From DATFVA01 sp963832715 (GTDB taxonomy: Bacteria > Bacteroidota > Ignavibacteria > Ignavibacteriales > Ignavibacteriaceae), in NCBI GenBank assembly GCA_963832715.1, contig CAWHVB010000005.1, positions 62,001 to 126,000 on the forward strand: a stretch of DNA of 64,000 nt, in the 5' to 3' direction. Position numbers and translations under genes: made by a program. The notes beneath the pieces are model-generated. The model was not told the origin of the DNA. It did not search any database and was given only the letters and a program-made list of their open reading frames with translations. This document shows positions 28,700 to 38,109 of this stretch, piece after piece. Numbering within the stretch: position 1 is the stretch's first letter; the number at the start of each line of letters is the position of its first letter.

Positions 28700-29920
28700 C
28701 TACTCTTCTTCGTAGGCCATCTCTCCGTGCAGTGAACTATCGAGACCTGCGATCTCTTCCTCCTGCGTTACCTTTACCGGTGTTATAAGGTTGATAACCT
28801 TCAGCATCAGGTAGGTGAATATGAAACAGTAAGCAGCAATGGCCAGCACAGAGATTAGTTCCTTTAAGAAGAAGTCGGCTGAACCGCCAATCAGCAGTCC
28901 ATCTGTCTGTACTGCCGGGTTAACAGTTTTCGTTGCAAACAGTCCCAGCATAATAATTCCTATCACTCCCCCGACGCCGTGCACGCCCCAGACATCGAGT
29001 GCATCATCCCATTTCAATTTGTTTTTCAGTGAAACTGCATAGTAGCAGACGATTCCCGATACTATACCAATTATTGCGGCATCTCCGATAGTTACAAATC
29101 CTGCCGCCGGTGTTATAGTTGCAAGTCCTGCAACCGATCCCGTTAACAGTCCTACCAACTTGGGTTTCTTTTCAAGAGTCCACGCCAGGAACAGCCAGGT
29201 AACCGCTGCAAAGGATGCTGCTACATCCGTATTCAGAAAGGCAGACGAAGCAATGAAATCAACTTTCAGTTCACTGCCTGCGTTAAAACCGTACCAGCCG
29301 AACCAGAGTAACCCGGTTCCGATAGCAACAAGAGGAAGACTATGAGGACCTCTTTCAAATATTTTTCTTTTGCCCACATAAAAAACCGATGCCAGTGCTG
29401 CCATTCCTGCACTTGCATGTACAACAATTCCTCCTGCAAAATCAAGAACCCCCCACTGTGCAAGCAGTCCGTTTCCCCAGATCATATGTACAAGCGGGAA
29501 GTAAACAAACACCAGCCAGAATGTAAGGAATAAAACATAGGCGGGGAACCTCACTCTGTTGGCAAATGCACCCGTAATAAGCGCCGGCGTAATGATGGCA
29601 AACATCATCTGGTATGCAATAAATACAAATAGAGGGATCTGATGGTTTCCTGAGAAGATCGCATTAATATCTACACCGGAAAGGAAAGCCATATTTAAAT
29701 TTCCGATAATTGCACCCTCGCCGCCGCTGAAACATAATGAGTAACCGAAGGCAAACCAGAGTACGGTTGTCCATCCCAGAGAAAAGAAACTCTGTATCAT
29801 TATAGTTAAAACATTCTTTCTGCCGACAAGACCGCCGTAGAAAAGTGCAAGTCCCGGTGTCATTAACATTACCAGGCTTGCTGACAACAGCATAAACGCT
29901 GTACTGCCTGTATCGATCAT
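28700..29920 (-). CDS. amt: Ammonium transporter
   Basis: 406 residues, polytopic (about 11 helices). The family signature TPGLALFYGGLVG is at residues 21-33. The pore histidine pair is present, H168 in VVHASAGMAAL and H314 in WGVHGVGGVIG. It moves ammonia/ammonium across the inner membrane. AGAGAGG precedes the ATG. The gene follows a Gcw_chp-type outer-membrane protein gene by 21 bp in the same direction, a common pairing. No glnK gene follows on this strand. Confidence 0.95.
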   Translation of the reverse strand: MIDTGSTAFMLLSASLVMLMTPGLALFYGGLVGRKNVLTIMIQSFFSLGWTTVLWFAFGYSLCFSGGEGAIIGNLNMAFLSGVDINAIFSGNHQIPLFVFIAYQMMFAIITPALITGAFANRVRFPAYVLFLTFWLVFVYFPLVHMIWGNGLLAQWGVLDFAGGIVVHASAGMAALASVFYVGKRKIFERGPHSLPLVAIGTGLLWFGWYGFNAGSELKVDFIASSAFLNTDVAASFAAVTWLFLAWTLEKKPKLVGLLTGSVAGLATITPAAGFVTIGDAAIIGIVSGIVCYYAVSLKNKLKWDDALDVWGVHGVGGVIGIIMLGLFATKTVNPAVQTDGLLIGGSADFFLKELISVLAIAAYCFIFTYLMLKVINLITPVKVTQEEEIAGLDSSLHGEMAYEEE

Positions 29921-29941
29921 AATAACCTCTCTTCTTAATAA

Positions 29942-30697
29942 TTAAATGGATACACTGAAAACCAGGTAGGATATTTCCGCCTGAGGATTAAGAATATATG
30001 AACAAGAAACAGGCAGTGAAAAATCTTCCGTTATTTTTATTTCTTTTGATGCTTTAAGTCCAACGTTGATAATATTGAATTTATCAGTACCGTAGTAATC
30101 CGGATTCTCTTTGCTGCCGCCGGCAGCGCCTATAAAAAAGCCCAGAACTGCATCCTGTATATTAAATTCGTAATCGGCCTGCACATAGATATTATGTCCG
30201 GCATCATTATAGACATTTATATAACCGCTAACTGACAATGGAAAGGACTCAGATCCGTTTAAATTCAGTCCTGCTTCGATTGTATGGGCGCCCGGTCCGT
30301 TCACATCATCGTAGTTATTAAAGTTGCCTATCTTCAGTCCTGCATTCGGGTAATAGTAATCGGTTATTACAGCTCCTATTTTCAATCCGCTGCCGAAACT
30401 ATAACTGTAACCTAACCAGGTATCTATTTCCTGGCTGAACGAATAGGACTGGTCGGATGGATTCTGATGAGTAAGACCGTAAGAACCCCATAACCCAAGC
30501 TGAAAGTCACTGAAGGAAAGAGTAACTGCAGGCTGGATATTGGGCTGGTCATTTACATTTAGTCCCCGCCATATATACCTGCTCACCAGATCTGCATTAG
30601 CATCCAGTGAAAGGCTTTGTGCGCAGGACTGAGAAGCAAATAAAAAAGCAGCTATCATTAAAGTTAACTTAATTGCGGCTCTCAACTCCCCATTCAT
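29942..30697 (-). CDS. Gcw_chp/TorF-family outer-membrane protein
   Basis: 251 residues. Signal peptide ending SCAQS, then the family hallmark LVSRYIWRGLNVNDQPNIQP and a beta-barrel pattern of alternating aromatic strands finishing ISYLVFSVSI. Members are predicted outer-membrane barrels of unknown substrate, frequently beside amt genes. Here it is the first gene of a two-gene unit with the ammonium transporter, so a role in ammonium or other nitrogen uptake across the outer membrane is plausible. The ATG has AGGAGAG upstream. Confidence 0.82.
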   Translation of the reverse strand: MNGELRAAIKLTLMIAAFLFASQSCAQSLSLDANADLVSRYIWRGLNVNDQPNIQPAVTLSFSDFQLGLWGSYGLTHQNPSDQSYSFSQEIDTWLGYSYSFGSGLKIGAVITDYYYPNAGLKIGNFNNYDDVNGPGAHTIEAGLNLNGSESFPLSVSGYINVYNDAGHNIYVQADYEFNIQDAVLGFFIGAAGGSKENPDYYGTDKFNIINVGLKASKEIKITEDFSLPVSCSYILNPQAEISYLVFSVSI

Positions 30698-30916
30698 AAT
30701 TCTCTCCTGATCGTTTTCAAATTTGATTTAATGGATTACAGAATAAGCGAAAATCCACCGGGTCAAATTGGGAAAAATACACGGGATCCGAAAAAACTTT
30801 TCAACCAGCGCAACATATTTGTCTTAAGCGCGTCGATTATTACAAAAGATCATCACTGCCTGAAGGAAATTTCATCAAAGTTATTTAAGTTTTAGCATCA
30901 GAAAAAAAGTATTGTA

Positions 30917-31678
30917 TTGCAAAAGGTTTTGATAATTGGCGATGCCGAAAGGATCTCGAACAGGATCGAAGCCGTCTTATCTCCTCACGATTTTAAAATT
31001 TTCCTTTCACATAACGTAAAAGACGGACTAAAAATTGCCCGCCGCTACATTCCCGATCTGATCATATACAGCAGCAGCGGGGAAGACGAGACATCAATTA
31101 TTAAGAAGATCGGTTCTGACGAAATCCTGGCATTAATCCCCCTTCTGATTATTACAGAAAACTTTTCAATTGAAAAGCAGCGCACAGCTATTGAACTCGG
31201 TGCTGATGATTACATTCCTGAAGCATTTATCGAGAGAACCCTTTTGAAATCGATTGATGCCAGGTTTTTAAAATTATCCAGGATAAAGCAGAAAATTCAT
31301 AGTTCTATAAATAACTTTGATGAACAGGAAAATGGTTCCGGCAATGATGATCACATCCTCATAAAAATCGGTAATAAATTAAAGCTGATAGAGTTCTCGG
31401 AAATTGTATGTATTACTGCTCTGAAGGAATACTCGAGGTTAATTACAAAAGAGAATTACAAGATAATTGTCAGGAAATCCCTTAAAGCCTGGGTAAAATT
31501 ATTGCCTTCTGGTTCGTTTCTCCGCATCCACAGAGCAACCATTATAAATATTAATTATATCGAAGAGATTACAAGGACAAATGAAAGGATCTACACCGTT
31601 CATTTAAAATACATCAAAGATACATTCGACTTCAGCTACCGCTACGCAAACCTGATGAGACACACCTTCCCGACGTGA
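30917..31678 (+). CDS. LytTR-type regulator with a degenerate receiver domain
   Basis: 253 residues, TTG start with no clear ribosome-binding site. Residues 1-120 align position for position with a receiver domain, but the phospho-acceptor Asp is Ser52 (DLIIYS), the first acidic residue is Gly8, and the conserved Lys is Glu102 (DDYIPEAF). Thr80 and the ADD motif remain. Residues about 150-250 are a LytTR DNA-binding domain (IVCITALKEYSRLI, FLRIHRATIININYI). It is probably a transcription regulator that does not depend on Asp phosphorylation. No kinase gene is adjacent. Confidence 0.87.
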   Translation: MQKVLIIGDAERISNRIEAVLSPHDFKIFLSHNVKDGLKIARRYIPDLIIYSSSGEDETSIIKKIGSDEILALIPLLIITENFSIEKQRTAIELGADDYIPEAFIERTLLKSIDARFLKLSRIKQKIHSSINNFDEQENGSGNDDHILIKIGNKLKLIEFSEIVCITALKEYSRLITKENYKIIVRKSLKAWVKLLPSGSFLRIHRATIININYIEEITRTNERIYTVHLKYIKDTFDFSYRYANLMRHTFPT

Positions 31679-31764
31679 GTTAATAGGGAATTTATTCCAA
31701 TGTATATTTTATTACGCTTAAATCTGCTTTTACACAAACCAAAGTTTGCCGGTTAATTTAATAT

Positions 31765-32229
31765 TCAATACTTTTTCCCTTTTGCTATTGCAGATGAAAT
31801 TTGTCCACAATGATGTGAGATATGAAAAAGTGTATGTGAGAAAAGACGAATTTTTGTGGTAGTTCCGAAAAACGGAGTTTCAATTTTCTCCAGCCAGCCC
31901 CCGGCGGGGGTTTCATTTATTAATTTTTCAAGTGTCGAGTACCCTTTATCAACGAGTGTCCGGCTTGTTTCGACATCATAAGTTTTCCCGATATCGGTTT
32001 TTGCCAGGGTAGTATTTACTACATCTGTTTTAATTCCTAAAAATTGAGCGAATGTATTCATAGTTTCACCAATATGCCGATAAATAAAACCCACTGAAGC
32101 GGTTCTTTCATTTAACCGGAGCTTTGAGTTGTCTGAATTTATTTGATTTAAACTAAAGGAACTTGTGAATTTATTTTGCTCTAACATTTCTTTCAAAATA
32201 GCTTTTTGCACATTCCCTTCATTGTCCAT
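31765..32229 (-). CDS. DinB-family protein
   Basis: 154 residues forming the DinB/YfiT four-helix fold. The metal-binding histidines are H52 (IYRHIGETM), H136 and H140 (LFHISHHCGQI). The family includes metal-dependent thiol transferases and DNA-damage-inducible proteins of unknown substrate. AAGGAG precedes the ATG. It is convergent with the LytTR gene and at the edge of the accessory region. Confidence 0.85.
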   Translation of the reverse strand: MDNEGNVQKAILKEMLEQNKFTSSFSLNQINSDNSKLRLNERTASVGFIYRHIGETMNTFAQFLGIKTDVVNTTLAKTDIGKTYDVETSRTLVDKGYSTLEKLINETPAGGWLEKIETPFFGTTTKIRLFSHTLFHISHHCGQISSAIAKGKKY

Positions 32230-32607
32230 AATTTGGTCTCCTTAATCGACTTGCAGCCAGATAGTATAATTGTTTTTGTCCAATTAAAATAAAAAATTCT
32301 AGTATTCTACTACAAATAACCTTAGTTCATAATATGTTTTTATCAGTGCTGTCCAAATTAAACTTAAGGCATCAAAATAGTTTAAGTTTTAGAAAAGAAA
32401 TAAAACAATTCCTCCTTACTTAATTAGAATCCCCCCTTTATCAAAACAGATGATTGTTGGAGATCTATATAAGCTGCCTGGAATCCCTCATCTTCCCGCG
32501 GAGGTTGATTTTAGTTTAGTCAGGGAAACTATGTTACGAGGTTCGCCCGCTCCTCAAAAGAATTGCGCCCCCCGCCCGATTTTATATTAAATTATAGTAG
32601 GCGGGGG
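32230..32607. other. Intergenic region at the border of the accessory zone
   Basis: 378 bp with no supported gene. The half next to DinB is AT-rich; the right half turns G+C-rich (near 32540-32580) where the palindromic region begins. Confidence 0.45.
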
Positions 32608-32867
32608 AAAAAATTACGGAATGGAGCGGTTATCCCGCCAAATATATCCAAAATTTAGGGCGGGATAATCGATAAATGCTGTCCGAGTCCCGATTCCTAT
32701 CGGGACGAGCGTGCCTGGTCGGCAGACAGGTTCATTTATCGAAGCGAAATGGAGTAATTTTTTAGCAATTCTTTTGCAGAGCATGTTCTTTCCTGCCTTG
32801 CCTGCTCACCAACCGAAACGAAGTGAAGGTTGGCAGGCAGGTGTTACTTTTCTTGCGCCAAGAAAAG
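32608..32867. repeat. Nested and consecutive inverted repeats (foldback element)
   Basis: Outer arms AAAAAATTAC (32608-32617) and GTAATTTTTT (32754-32763) enclose GATAAATG/CATTTATC (32671/32733), TTATCCCGCC/GGCGGGATAA (32630/32659) and GTCCCGAT-TCCT-ATCGGGAC (32687-32706). Two more hairpins follow: TGCCTGC/GCAGGCA with CCAACC/GGTTGG (32799-32839), and CTTTTCTT-GCGCC-AAGAAAAG (32847-32867). It contains no gene. It may be a MITE-like foldback or a set of repeated intergenic palindromes. Confidence 0.75.
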
Positions 32868-32929
32868 ACTTTTAAAAGCGCATTGCGTTTATTCATTAAA
32901 ATAGTGACCTTGAGTTAAAGCAGAAGTAA

Positions 32930-33115
32930 CATGCAATTTGACAGTTCTTACTTTGATGTTATAAAAACTCGTAGAAAAGACTTGTTCTGAAGATTGTCAA
33001 TCATAACATGGTGATAATATTCTTTTTCGGAATTCCCGTCTGGCAGTATACATAGACTACTTAATCTTCAGGCTTGTTAGTTCTGTTTAGTATTGATTCA
33101 CTAATATTAAGTTGA
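32930..33115 (+). ncRNA. Candidate bridge RNA of the IS110 element
   Basis: The 240 bp before the transposase is non-coding. Arms CTGAAGATT (32987-32995) and AATCTTCAG (33063-33071) enclose a 67-nt segment with inner short pairs (GTCT at 33038 with AGAC at 33054). A stem with internal loops just upstream of an IS110 transposase is where the bridge RNA of characterised IS110 elements lies. Boundaries and guide loops cannot be set by eye. Confidence 0.35.
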
Positions 33116-33122
33116 GGTAATT

Positions 33123-34430
33123 ATGTCTAAGTTAGAAAAAATGTATCCGAATTCTGCCGGCATAGATATAGGCACTGAAAAGATCTTTATTGGCATTGAA
33201 GACAAGGAAGTCAGACAGTTTTCTACTTTTACTGATGACTACCTTAATGTCATCAAATATCTTAAAGAAAGCGGTATTACACATGTTGCTATGGAAGCAA
33301 CAGGAATATACTGGTATGCACTTTACGATATGATTGAAGAATCAGGGATAAATGCATGTTTAGTAAATCCGCGAGAAGTAAAAAATGTTCCCGGACGTAA
33401 AAGTGACGTTTCCGATTGTCAATGGATTCAGCAGCTTCATAGTTTTGGTCTGCTGAGAGCTTGCTTTGTTCCAGAGGATTCAATTCGTCAGCTTCGGACA
33501 TATATTCGTTTGCGAAATGATCATATATCCTTAGCTTCACAACACATACAACATATGCAGAAAGCATTAGACTCAATGAACATTAAGCTGCATAATGTTA
33601 TAAGTAATATTAGCGGGGCAAGCGGAATGAGAATTCTGAAAGCAATTATTCAAGGAGAAAGAAACCCAGAGATACTTGTAGAACTTTGTGACAAAAGTAT
33701 TCTTAAAACTAAAAGGGCTTCGGTTATATCTTCTCTAAAAGGTAATTTCAGAGAGGATTACATTTTTTCTCTTAAACAAGCTGTTAATTCTTATGAATTC
33801 TACCAACAACAAATTTCAGAATGTGATAAACAAACTGAAATTCTACTTAAAACAATGACAAAGGATAAACCTGTTCCGGAAAATATAAATACTCCCAAAC
33901 GTATACGTAATAATCCCCCTCAAATAGCTATGCTTCACGAAAGACTAATGCAATTAACCGGAGGGAAAGATCCATCTCAAATTACTGGACTAAACGATAA
34001 AACACTTATGGAAGTTATTGCGGAGACCGGGATTGATCTTAAAGCTAATTGGAAAACTGAAAAACACTTTGTATCCTGGGCATGCCTTTCACCTTCAAAG
34101 CACCAATCGGGTAAAAGCAATAAAAAACGCAGAAAGAAAGGCAATACCAAAGTAAGTCAAATTTTTCGTGAGTCTGCACAATCAATTGCTAACAGTAAAT
34201 ACTCTGCTTTGGCTGGTTTTTATAGAAGAATAAAAGCAAAAAAAGGAGGTTTGGTTGCAAATAAAGCCACTGCCAGAAAGATTGCTGTTATCTACTATAA
34301 TATTATGACTAAAGGCTATGACTATGTTGAACAAGGATTAATTCAATATCAAAAAAAATACAAAGAACAGCAGATTAAAAGAATAAAGAAGCAAGCTGGT
34401 TATTTAGGATTACAACTTATTCCTACATAA
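33123..34430 (+). CDS. IS110-family transposase (DEDD recombinase)
   Basis: 435 residues. The RuvC-like N-terminal domain carries D15 (AGIDIG), E58 (AMEATGIYW), D95 and D98 (RKSDVSDCQ). After a helical linker, the C-terminal domain has the conserved serine in PSKHQSG (S329) followed by a basic stretch, matching the two-part active site of the family. GAGGT lies ahead of the ATG. The frame is intact, so the element may still be active. Confidence 0.93.
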   Translation: MSKLEKMYPNSAGIDIGTEKIFIGIEDKEVRQFSTFTDDYLNVIKYLKESGITHVAMEATGIYWYALYDMIEESGINACLVNPREVKNVPGRKSDVSDCQWIQQLHSFGLLRACFVPEDSIRQLRTYIRLRNDHISLASQHIQHMQKALDSMNIKLHNVISNISGASGMRILKAIIQGERNPEILVELCDKSILKTKRASVISSLKGNFREDYIFSLKQAVNSYEFYQQQISECDKQTEILLKTMTKDKPVPENINTPKRIRNNPPQIAMLHERLMQLTGGKDPSQITGLNDKTLMEVIAETGIDLKANWKTEKHFVSWACLSPSKHQSGKSNKKRRKKGNTKVSQIFRESAQSIANSKYSALAGFYRRIKAKKGGLVANKATARKIAVIYYNIMTKGYDYVEQGLIQYQKKYKEQQIKRIKKQAGYLGLQLIPT

Positions 34431-34696
34431 TGATAGAGTGGTCACTGGCAGTAAGGCTAATAAAAATAAAAAGAAGGATTTGTTCTGTGCCTTCTTCCGC
34501 TAAGCGGAATAAAAGAAATAATGAACAATGTAGGTTTAGAAGCCCTAATCTTATTAAGGGTCTTGTAAGTATTCATTTATTTTGGACAGATATGGTTTTT
34601 ATGCTGCTAAGCTTATAGCGGTCAGGTAAGAATGGCTGGCAAAACCTGATAAATACAACAGCCAGGTGCAAAAACCCTGTAGTCTTGAGCAGCTTG

Positions 34697-35275
34697 TCAG
34701 TTGGCTTTTCCCTGCCGTACCCGGTAACGGAGGAAAACTGTGCCATTTCCGAAGCGGCGCTCTTCCAGAAGCCCGAGATCAAATCGGACATCGGCAGGGA
34801 GGCATTGTTTGCCGCCTCCCACTATGATGGGTATGAGGAAAAGGTGACACTCGTCGATCAATCCTGATCGAAAGGCGTGGGCAGCCATCTCAGGACCCCC
34901 GATCAGGATATCATGTTTGGCAGCTTTTTTCAGTTGCCGAATGACTTCCGGATTGAAGTTTCGCTCAAGTTTTGTCTTCCGGGTGGATACTGCCTCCAAT
35001 GTTCCGGAGTAGACGATTTTATCAGCTGCCTGCCAGACCTCAGCGAAGTCGCGCATATCCGGAGAATGCGCGGCCAGGTCAGGGTCAGTCTCCCACACCG
35101 TCATGGTTTCATACATCCGGCGGCCATAGAGATGGGTATGCGTTGTCCTTACGATGCCGGTGATAAATCTGAACACTTCCGCTGCCTCACCCGGATCTGT
35201 CCAGTCAAACCTGCCTTCTTTGTCCTCAGCGTATCCATCGATTGACATGTTTGCAATGTAAATCAGATTAGACAT
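34697..35275 (-). CDS. RibD C-terminal/dihydrofolate-reductase-like protein
   Basis: 192 residues from the ATG at 35275, which has GAGGT upstream; a TTG 12 bp earlier overlaps that site and is unlikely. Motifs of the RibD_C/DHFR-like reductase family: YIANMSIDGY near the N terminus, THTHLYGRRMYETM, ILIGGPEMAAHAF and LIPIIVGGGKQC. These proteins bind NADPH, and many stand-alone members have unknown substrates. This is the intact copy; a collapsed copy lies at 41401-41513. Confidence 0.85.
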   Translation of the reverse strand: MSNLIYIANMSIDGYAEDKEGRFDWTDPGEAAEVFRFITGIVRTTHTHLYGRRMYETMTVWETDPDLAAHSPDMRDFAEVWQAADKIVYSGTLEAVSTRKTKLERNFNPEVIRQLKKAAKHDILIGGPEMAAHAFRSGLIDECHLFLIPIIVGGGKQCLPADVRFDLGLLEERRFGNGTVFLRYRVRQGKAN

Positions 35276-35412
35276 ATTCGACCTCAATATCTATAACTGG
35301 AATTCAAATTATCTCAACATACCGCGCAAATTTCCTAAGAGCTTCTTAAACGGCGCTGCTAATAATTGCTGCTGCTCTGAGCCAGACTTTTTTTTTCATT
35401 TTTAATTTAAGA

Positions 35413-35659
35413 TTAAAAATGAACCTCCAGGCCGATGGTAAAACTAATATTATTTAATTTTACATCATTTTCTGCAGTAAATTTTTGGAACGGATCTGCC
35501 TGTGTTACCGTAGAAGCTGCTTTCGGATTATAAACCAAATATCTAATATCGAAAACCAAACCGCTCTTATCATTAAATAAAATATTTAAGCCGCCCCTTA
35601 AATTAAAGCCTATCCCGCTTTCAATCTCCTCTTTTACCATAAGACCTTCAGAATTGAAA
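35413..35659 (-). pseudogene. 3' remnant of the outer-membrane protein gene (copy A)
   Basis: The last 75-80 codons match the C terminus of the complete gene at 41651-42487 with only a few substitutions (for example QKF for QTF). Upstream the match stops abruptly at 35658 and the sequence jumps to what lies 875 bp further upstream in copy B. There is no start or signal peptide, so it is a dead fragment. Confidence 0.88.
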
Positions 35660-35718
35660 TCGCGGGTCCCTTACAATAGCTCAGCATTTTCATCTTCCCG
35701 CTTGACCGTTCAACCATT
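35660..35718. repeat. 59-nt repeat, copy 1
   Basis: Shares about 51 of 59 positions with 42772-42830, starting TCGCGGGTCCCTTACA. In copy A it abuts the truncated outer-membrane gene; in copy B it lies about 285 bp upstream of the intact gene's start. Confidence 0.8.
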
Positions 35719-35736
35719 GCATATTAATATTCTAAA

Positions 35737-38022
35737 CTAAAAATGATACTCAAGATTTATTGCTCCGTAATAATTTTCTTTTGGTGCCGGGTTGAAATAA
35801 ACTGGAAGTCCTCTTTCCGATAACGATCTCTGGTTAACTGCAACAATGGGTGAATAATTTTCACCGGAAGGATTATTAACTCCGGCGTATACCTGCAATG
35901 TAAAAACACTCGCGAGCCTTTTTCTGAATCCGATTTTCGCATCCATGACAGAGTATGAGCTTGTATGAACTGAATTGTCGTCTGTCAAAGGTCTTTTATC
36001 AGTATACTCATAGGTAAGGTAAAAATATAAGCCGGCGGCAGATGTAATATCCAGTCCAGCATTAAACAGGTTCGGTGCAGCACCCGGAATTTTTTTGCCC
36101 GAATAATCGATCCCGTTCAAAGTATAATCCTTGTAAGCAAAACTATTATATGAATAAGTTATAAAAGGACGAACCAGACTGATAATACCGGTTTTGTCCT
36201 CATAAATTTTATATGATAACAGTGCTTCAACCCCATTGTTAGCAGATCGGCCGGCATTCACGAATTTTGTAAATCCGCTTGTATCTGTCTGAGGTACAAA
36301 TGAATCATAAAGGTTCAGGTAAAATAAACTTAGTTCGTAATGGAGTTTTTCTTCTGCCAAATCACCAACTGCACCAATCTCATAATTGACGCTTTTTTCA
36401 GGATTCAGGTCGGGATTTACGCCCCCATTGTTTAATGATATTTCAGAAACTGTTGGAGGTGAAAATCCGGAGTTGATTTGAGCATACAGGTTGACGTTTG
36501 GGGATAAGTCTTGTTTAATTATAAAGCCGGGTGTAATGTTAGTACCCATTTCCCTTGAAAATGAAAAATCAGTGTTGTTTGATTTCAGGTTATCGCGCAA
36601 AGTATAATCCGACCAGCTTAAACCGGTGCTCGCAGTGACCGAAGTCCCGGTCGCAAATTCAATATTTCCCTGAAGAAACAGATTAAATTGCTTCAGATCA
36701 AGTTCTCTGTCTGTATTTATTACACCCGGAATTCCATCAGCTGTGATTGCATAATGCCTTTCGACATTAAAATTTCTTATTGTTTCGCCTCCTACTGAAA
36801 AGGATGCTGCATTCGCACCGAAGAAAGTGTTATAGGAAAATACCGATCTGGCGCCTGTTTTATCCATATTGATCCTGTTGTAAAAAGGTTCTATAGGCGA
36901 TTCGTTGAACGCTTCACCCAGGAAAATACTGGAGGTGTTCTCGAAGTTTTCTGTAATTTTATAAATATTAGTTATACCAAGCAGGAATGATTTGCTGTGA
37001 AGCCCAATATTTTTATCTATATATGCCTGGTTTGCTTTCCGGGGATTATCTACAAAATCCACGCTGTCTAGTTCTCCAGGGAATTCATCATTTATATATG
37101 CATAGTTGGCAAGGAACGACAACGTCTGCGATTCGCTTACAAAAAAATCACCGCCGAATGTGAACAGCTGCTTCTTTGAGTGTGAATGAATCCTGTAACC
37201 GTCATAATTCTGGTAACTGTAATTAGTAAAGAAATTTATTTTGTCAGTTCCTGCACGGAAATTAAAAGTTGATCTTAGTAAACCGTCTCCGCCTGCAGTT
37301 ATGATTTCATTCAGATCTTTTTCCTGGTAGTGAGCACGTTTAGTAAAAAGATTTATGGTACCGCCGATCGGACTTCCGTAGATGCCCGAGGATGATCCTT
37401 TAATAATCTCAACTTTGCCGAGGCTTGTAAAATCAATATTATCTATACCTGTTGTGCCGTCTGCATCGGTCAATGGAATTCCGTCATAATATACCTTTAC
37501 ATCCCGTATCCCGAACCTGGATTTCCCTCCCACACCTCGGATAAGTATATGAGACTGCGAGGTTGAGCTCCGTGTTTCCATTTTAACTCCTGGCACCACA
37601 TTGATAATTCTGTCGAGGAACATATCATTTGTCCTCCGGAGTGCGCTAAAACCCAGAACTTCAATCTTGCCGATAGTTTTTGAAATTTCGGTGTTCGGAT
37701 TTCTTCCCAGAACCAGGACTTCACCGAGGGTGTAATTCTTCTTTGTCAGGCCAACTTTATAATCCAGAACTTTTAATGAATCAATGCTTATTGAAATTTT
37801 TTCGTATCCTGTCAATTGAAAGGTTAATGAACCTGAATTCCTGAAGGGTACAAACGGTGCTTCGCCTTTTGCGTTGGTTACAGCGCTAGCCTGTCCTTCA
37901 TCTCCGGTTATAACTACATAATTCAGTGGGAAATTTTCTTTTTGATCACTGACCCTGATTACCTGGGCACTGAGTTTATTAAAAGCAGGAATGCATATCA
38001 GAAGCAATACAATTATTTTCAT
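35737..38022 (-). CDS. TonB-dependent receptor (second of a pair)
   Basis: 761 residues. Signal peptide to KLSAQ, a short carboxypeptidase-regulatory-like domain (about 20-95), plug (IRGVGGKSRFGIRDVKVYYDGIPLTD ... SSSGIYGSPIGG, seen about 160-215) and a barrel ending INLEYHF. It is related to the receptor 87 bp upstream at the plug (DNIDFTSLGKVEIIKG against DDIDFASLGNVEVIKG). Substrate unknown; metal-chelate uptake is a reasonable guess from the plug type. Confidence 0.9.
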   Translation of the reverse strand: MKIIVLLLICIPAFNKLSAQVIRVSDQKENFPLNYVVITGDEGQASAVTNAKGEAPFVPFRNSGSLTFQLTGYEKISISIDSLKVLDYKVGLTKKNYTLGEVLVLGRNPNTEISKTIGKIEVLGFSALRRTNDMFLDRIINVVPGVKMETRSSTSQSHILIRGVGGKSRFGIRDVKVYYDGIPLTDADGTTGIDNIDFTSLGKVEIIKGSSSGIYGSPIGGTINLFTKRAHYQEKDLNEIITAGGDGLLRSTFNFRAGTDKINFFTNYSYQNYDGYRIHSHSKKQLFTFGGDFFVSESQTLSFLANYAYINDEFPGELDSVDFVDNPRKANQAYIDKNIGLHSKSFLLGITNIYKITENFENTSSIFLGEAFNESPIEPFYNRINMDKTGARSVFSYNTFFGANAASFSVGGETIRNFNVERHYAITADGIPGVINTDRELDLKQFNLFLQGNIEFATGTSVTASTGLSWSDYTLRDNLKSNNTDFSFSREMGTNITPGFIIKQDLSPNVNLYAQINSGFSPPTVSEISLNNGGVNPDLNPEKSVNYEIGAVGDLAEEKLHYELSLFYLNLYDSFVPQTDTSGFTKFVNAGRSANNGVEALLSYKIYEDKTGIISLVRPFITYSYNSFAYKDYTLNGIDYSGKKIPGAAPNLFNAGLDITSAAGLYFYLTYEYTDKRPLTDDNSVHTSSYSVMDAKIGFRKRLASVFTLQVYAGVNNPSGENYSPIVAVNQRSLSERGLPVYFNPAPKENYYGAINLEYHF

Positions 38023-38109
38023 TATCAGCCTGTTAAGGAAAAAATTTATTATGAGGATGATGTGGCGTAAATTTGCACACCATCCTCCGAACTATTTATT
38101 TATTCACCG

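Larger units (their letters stand above)
32880..34450 (+). mobile_element. IS110-family insertion sequence (ends uncertain)
   Basis: The transposase at 33123-34430 defines the family. IS110-group elements have a long non-coding left end before the transposase and a short right end. I see AGTGACC at 32903 and GGTCACT at 34440, a 7-bp inverted match near plausible ends, but the family usually lacks terminal inverted repeats, so the limits are approximate. Confidence 0.5.
34693..35718. repeat. Duplicated block, copy A
   Basis: Matches copy B (41401-42830) in three pieces: 34693-34724 with 41401-41432, 35189-35658 with 41427-41896 (constant offset 6238, no indels), and 35660-35718 with 42772-42830. 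Copy A has the full RibD/DHFR-like gene but lacks about 875 bp covering the 5' part of the outer-membrane gene and its upstream region. Confidence 0.9.
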
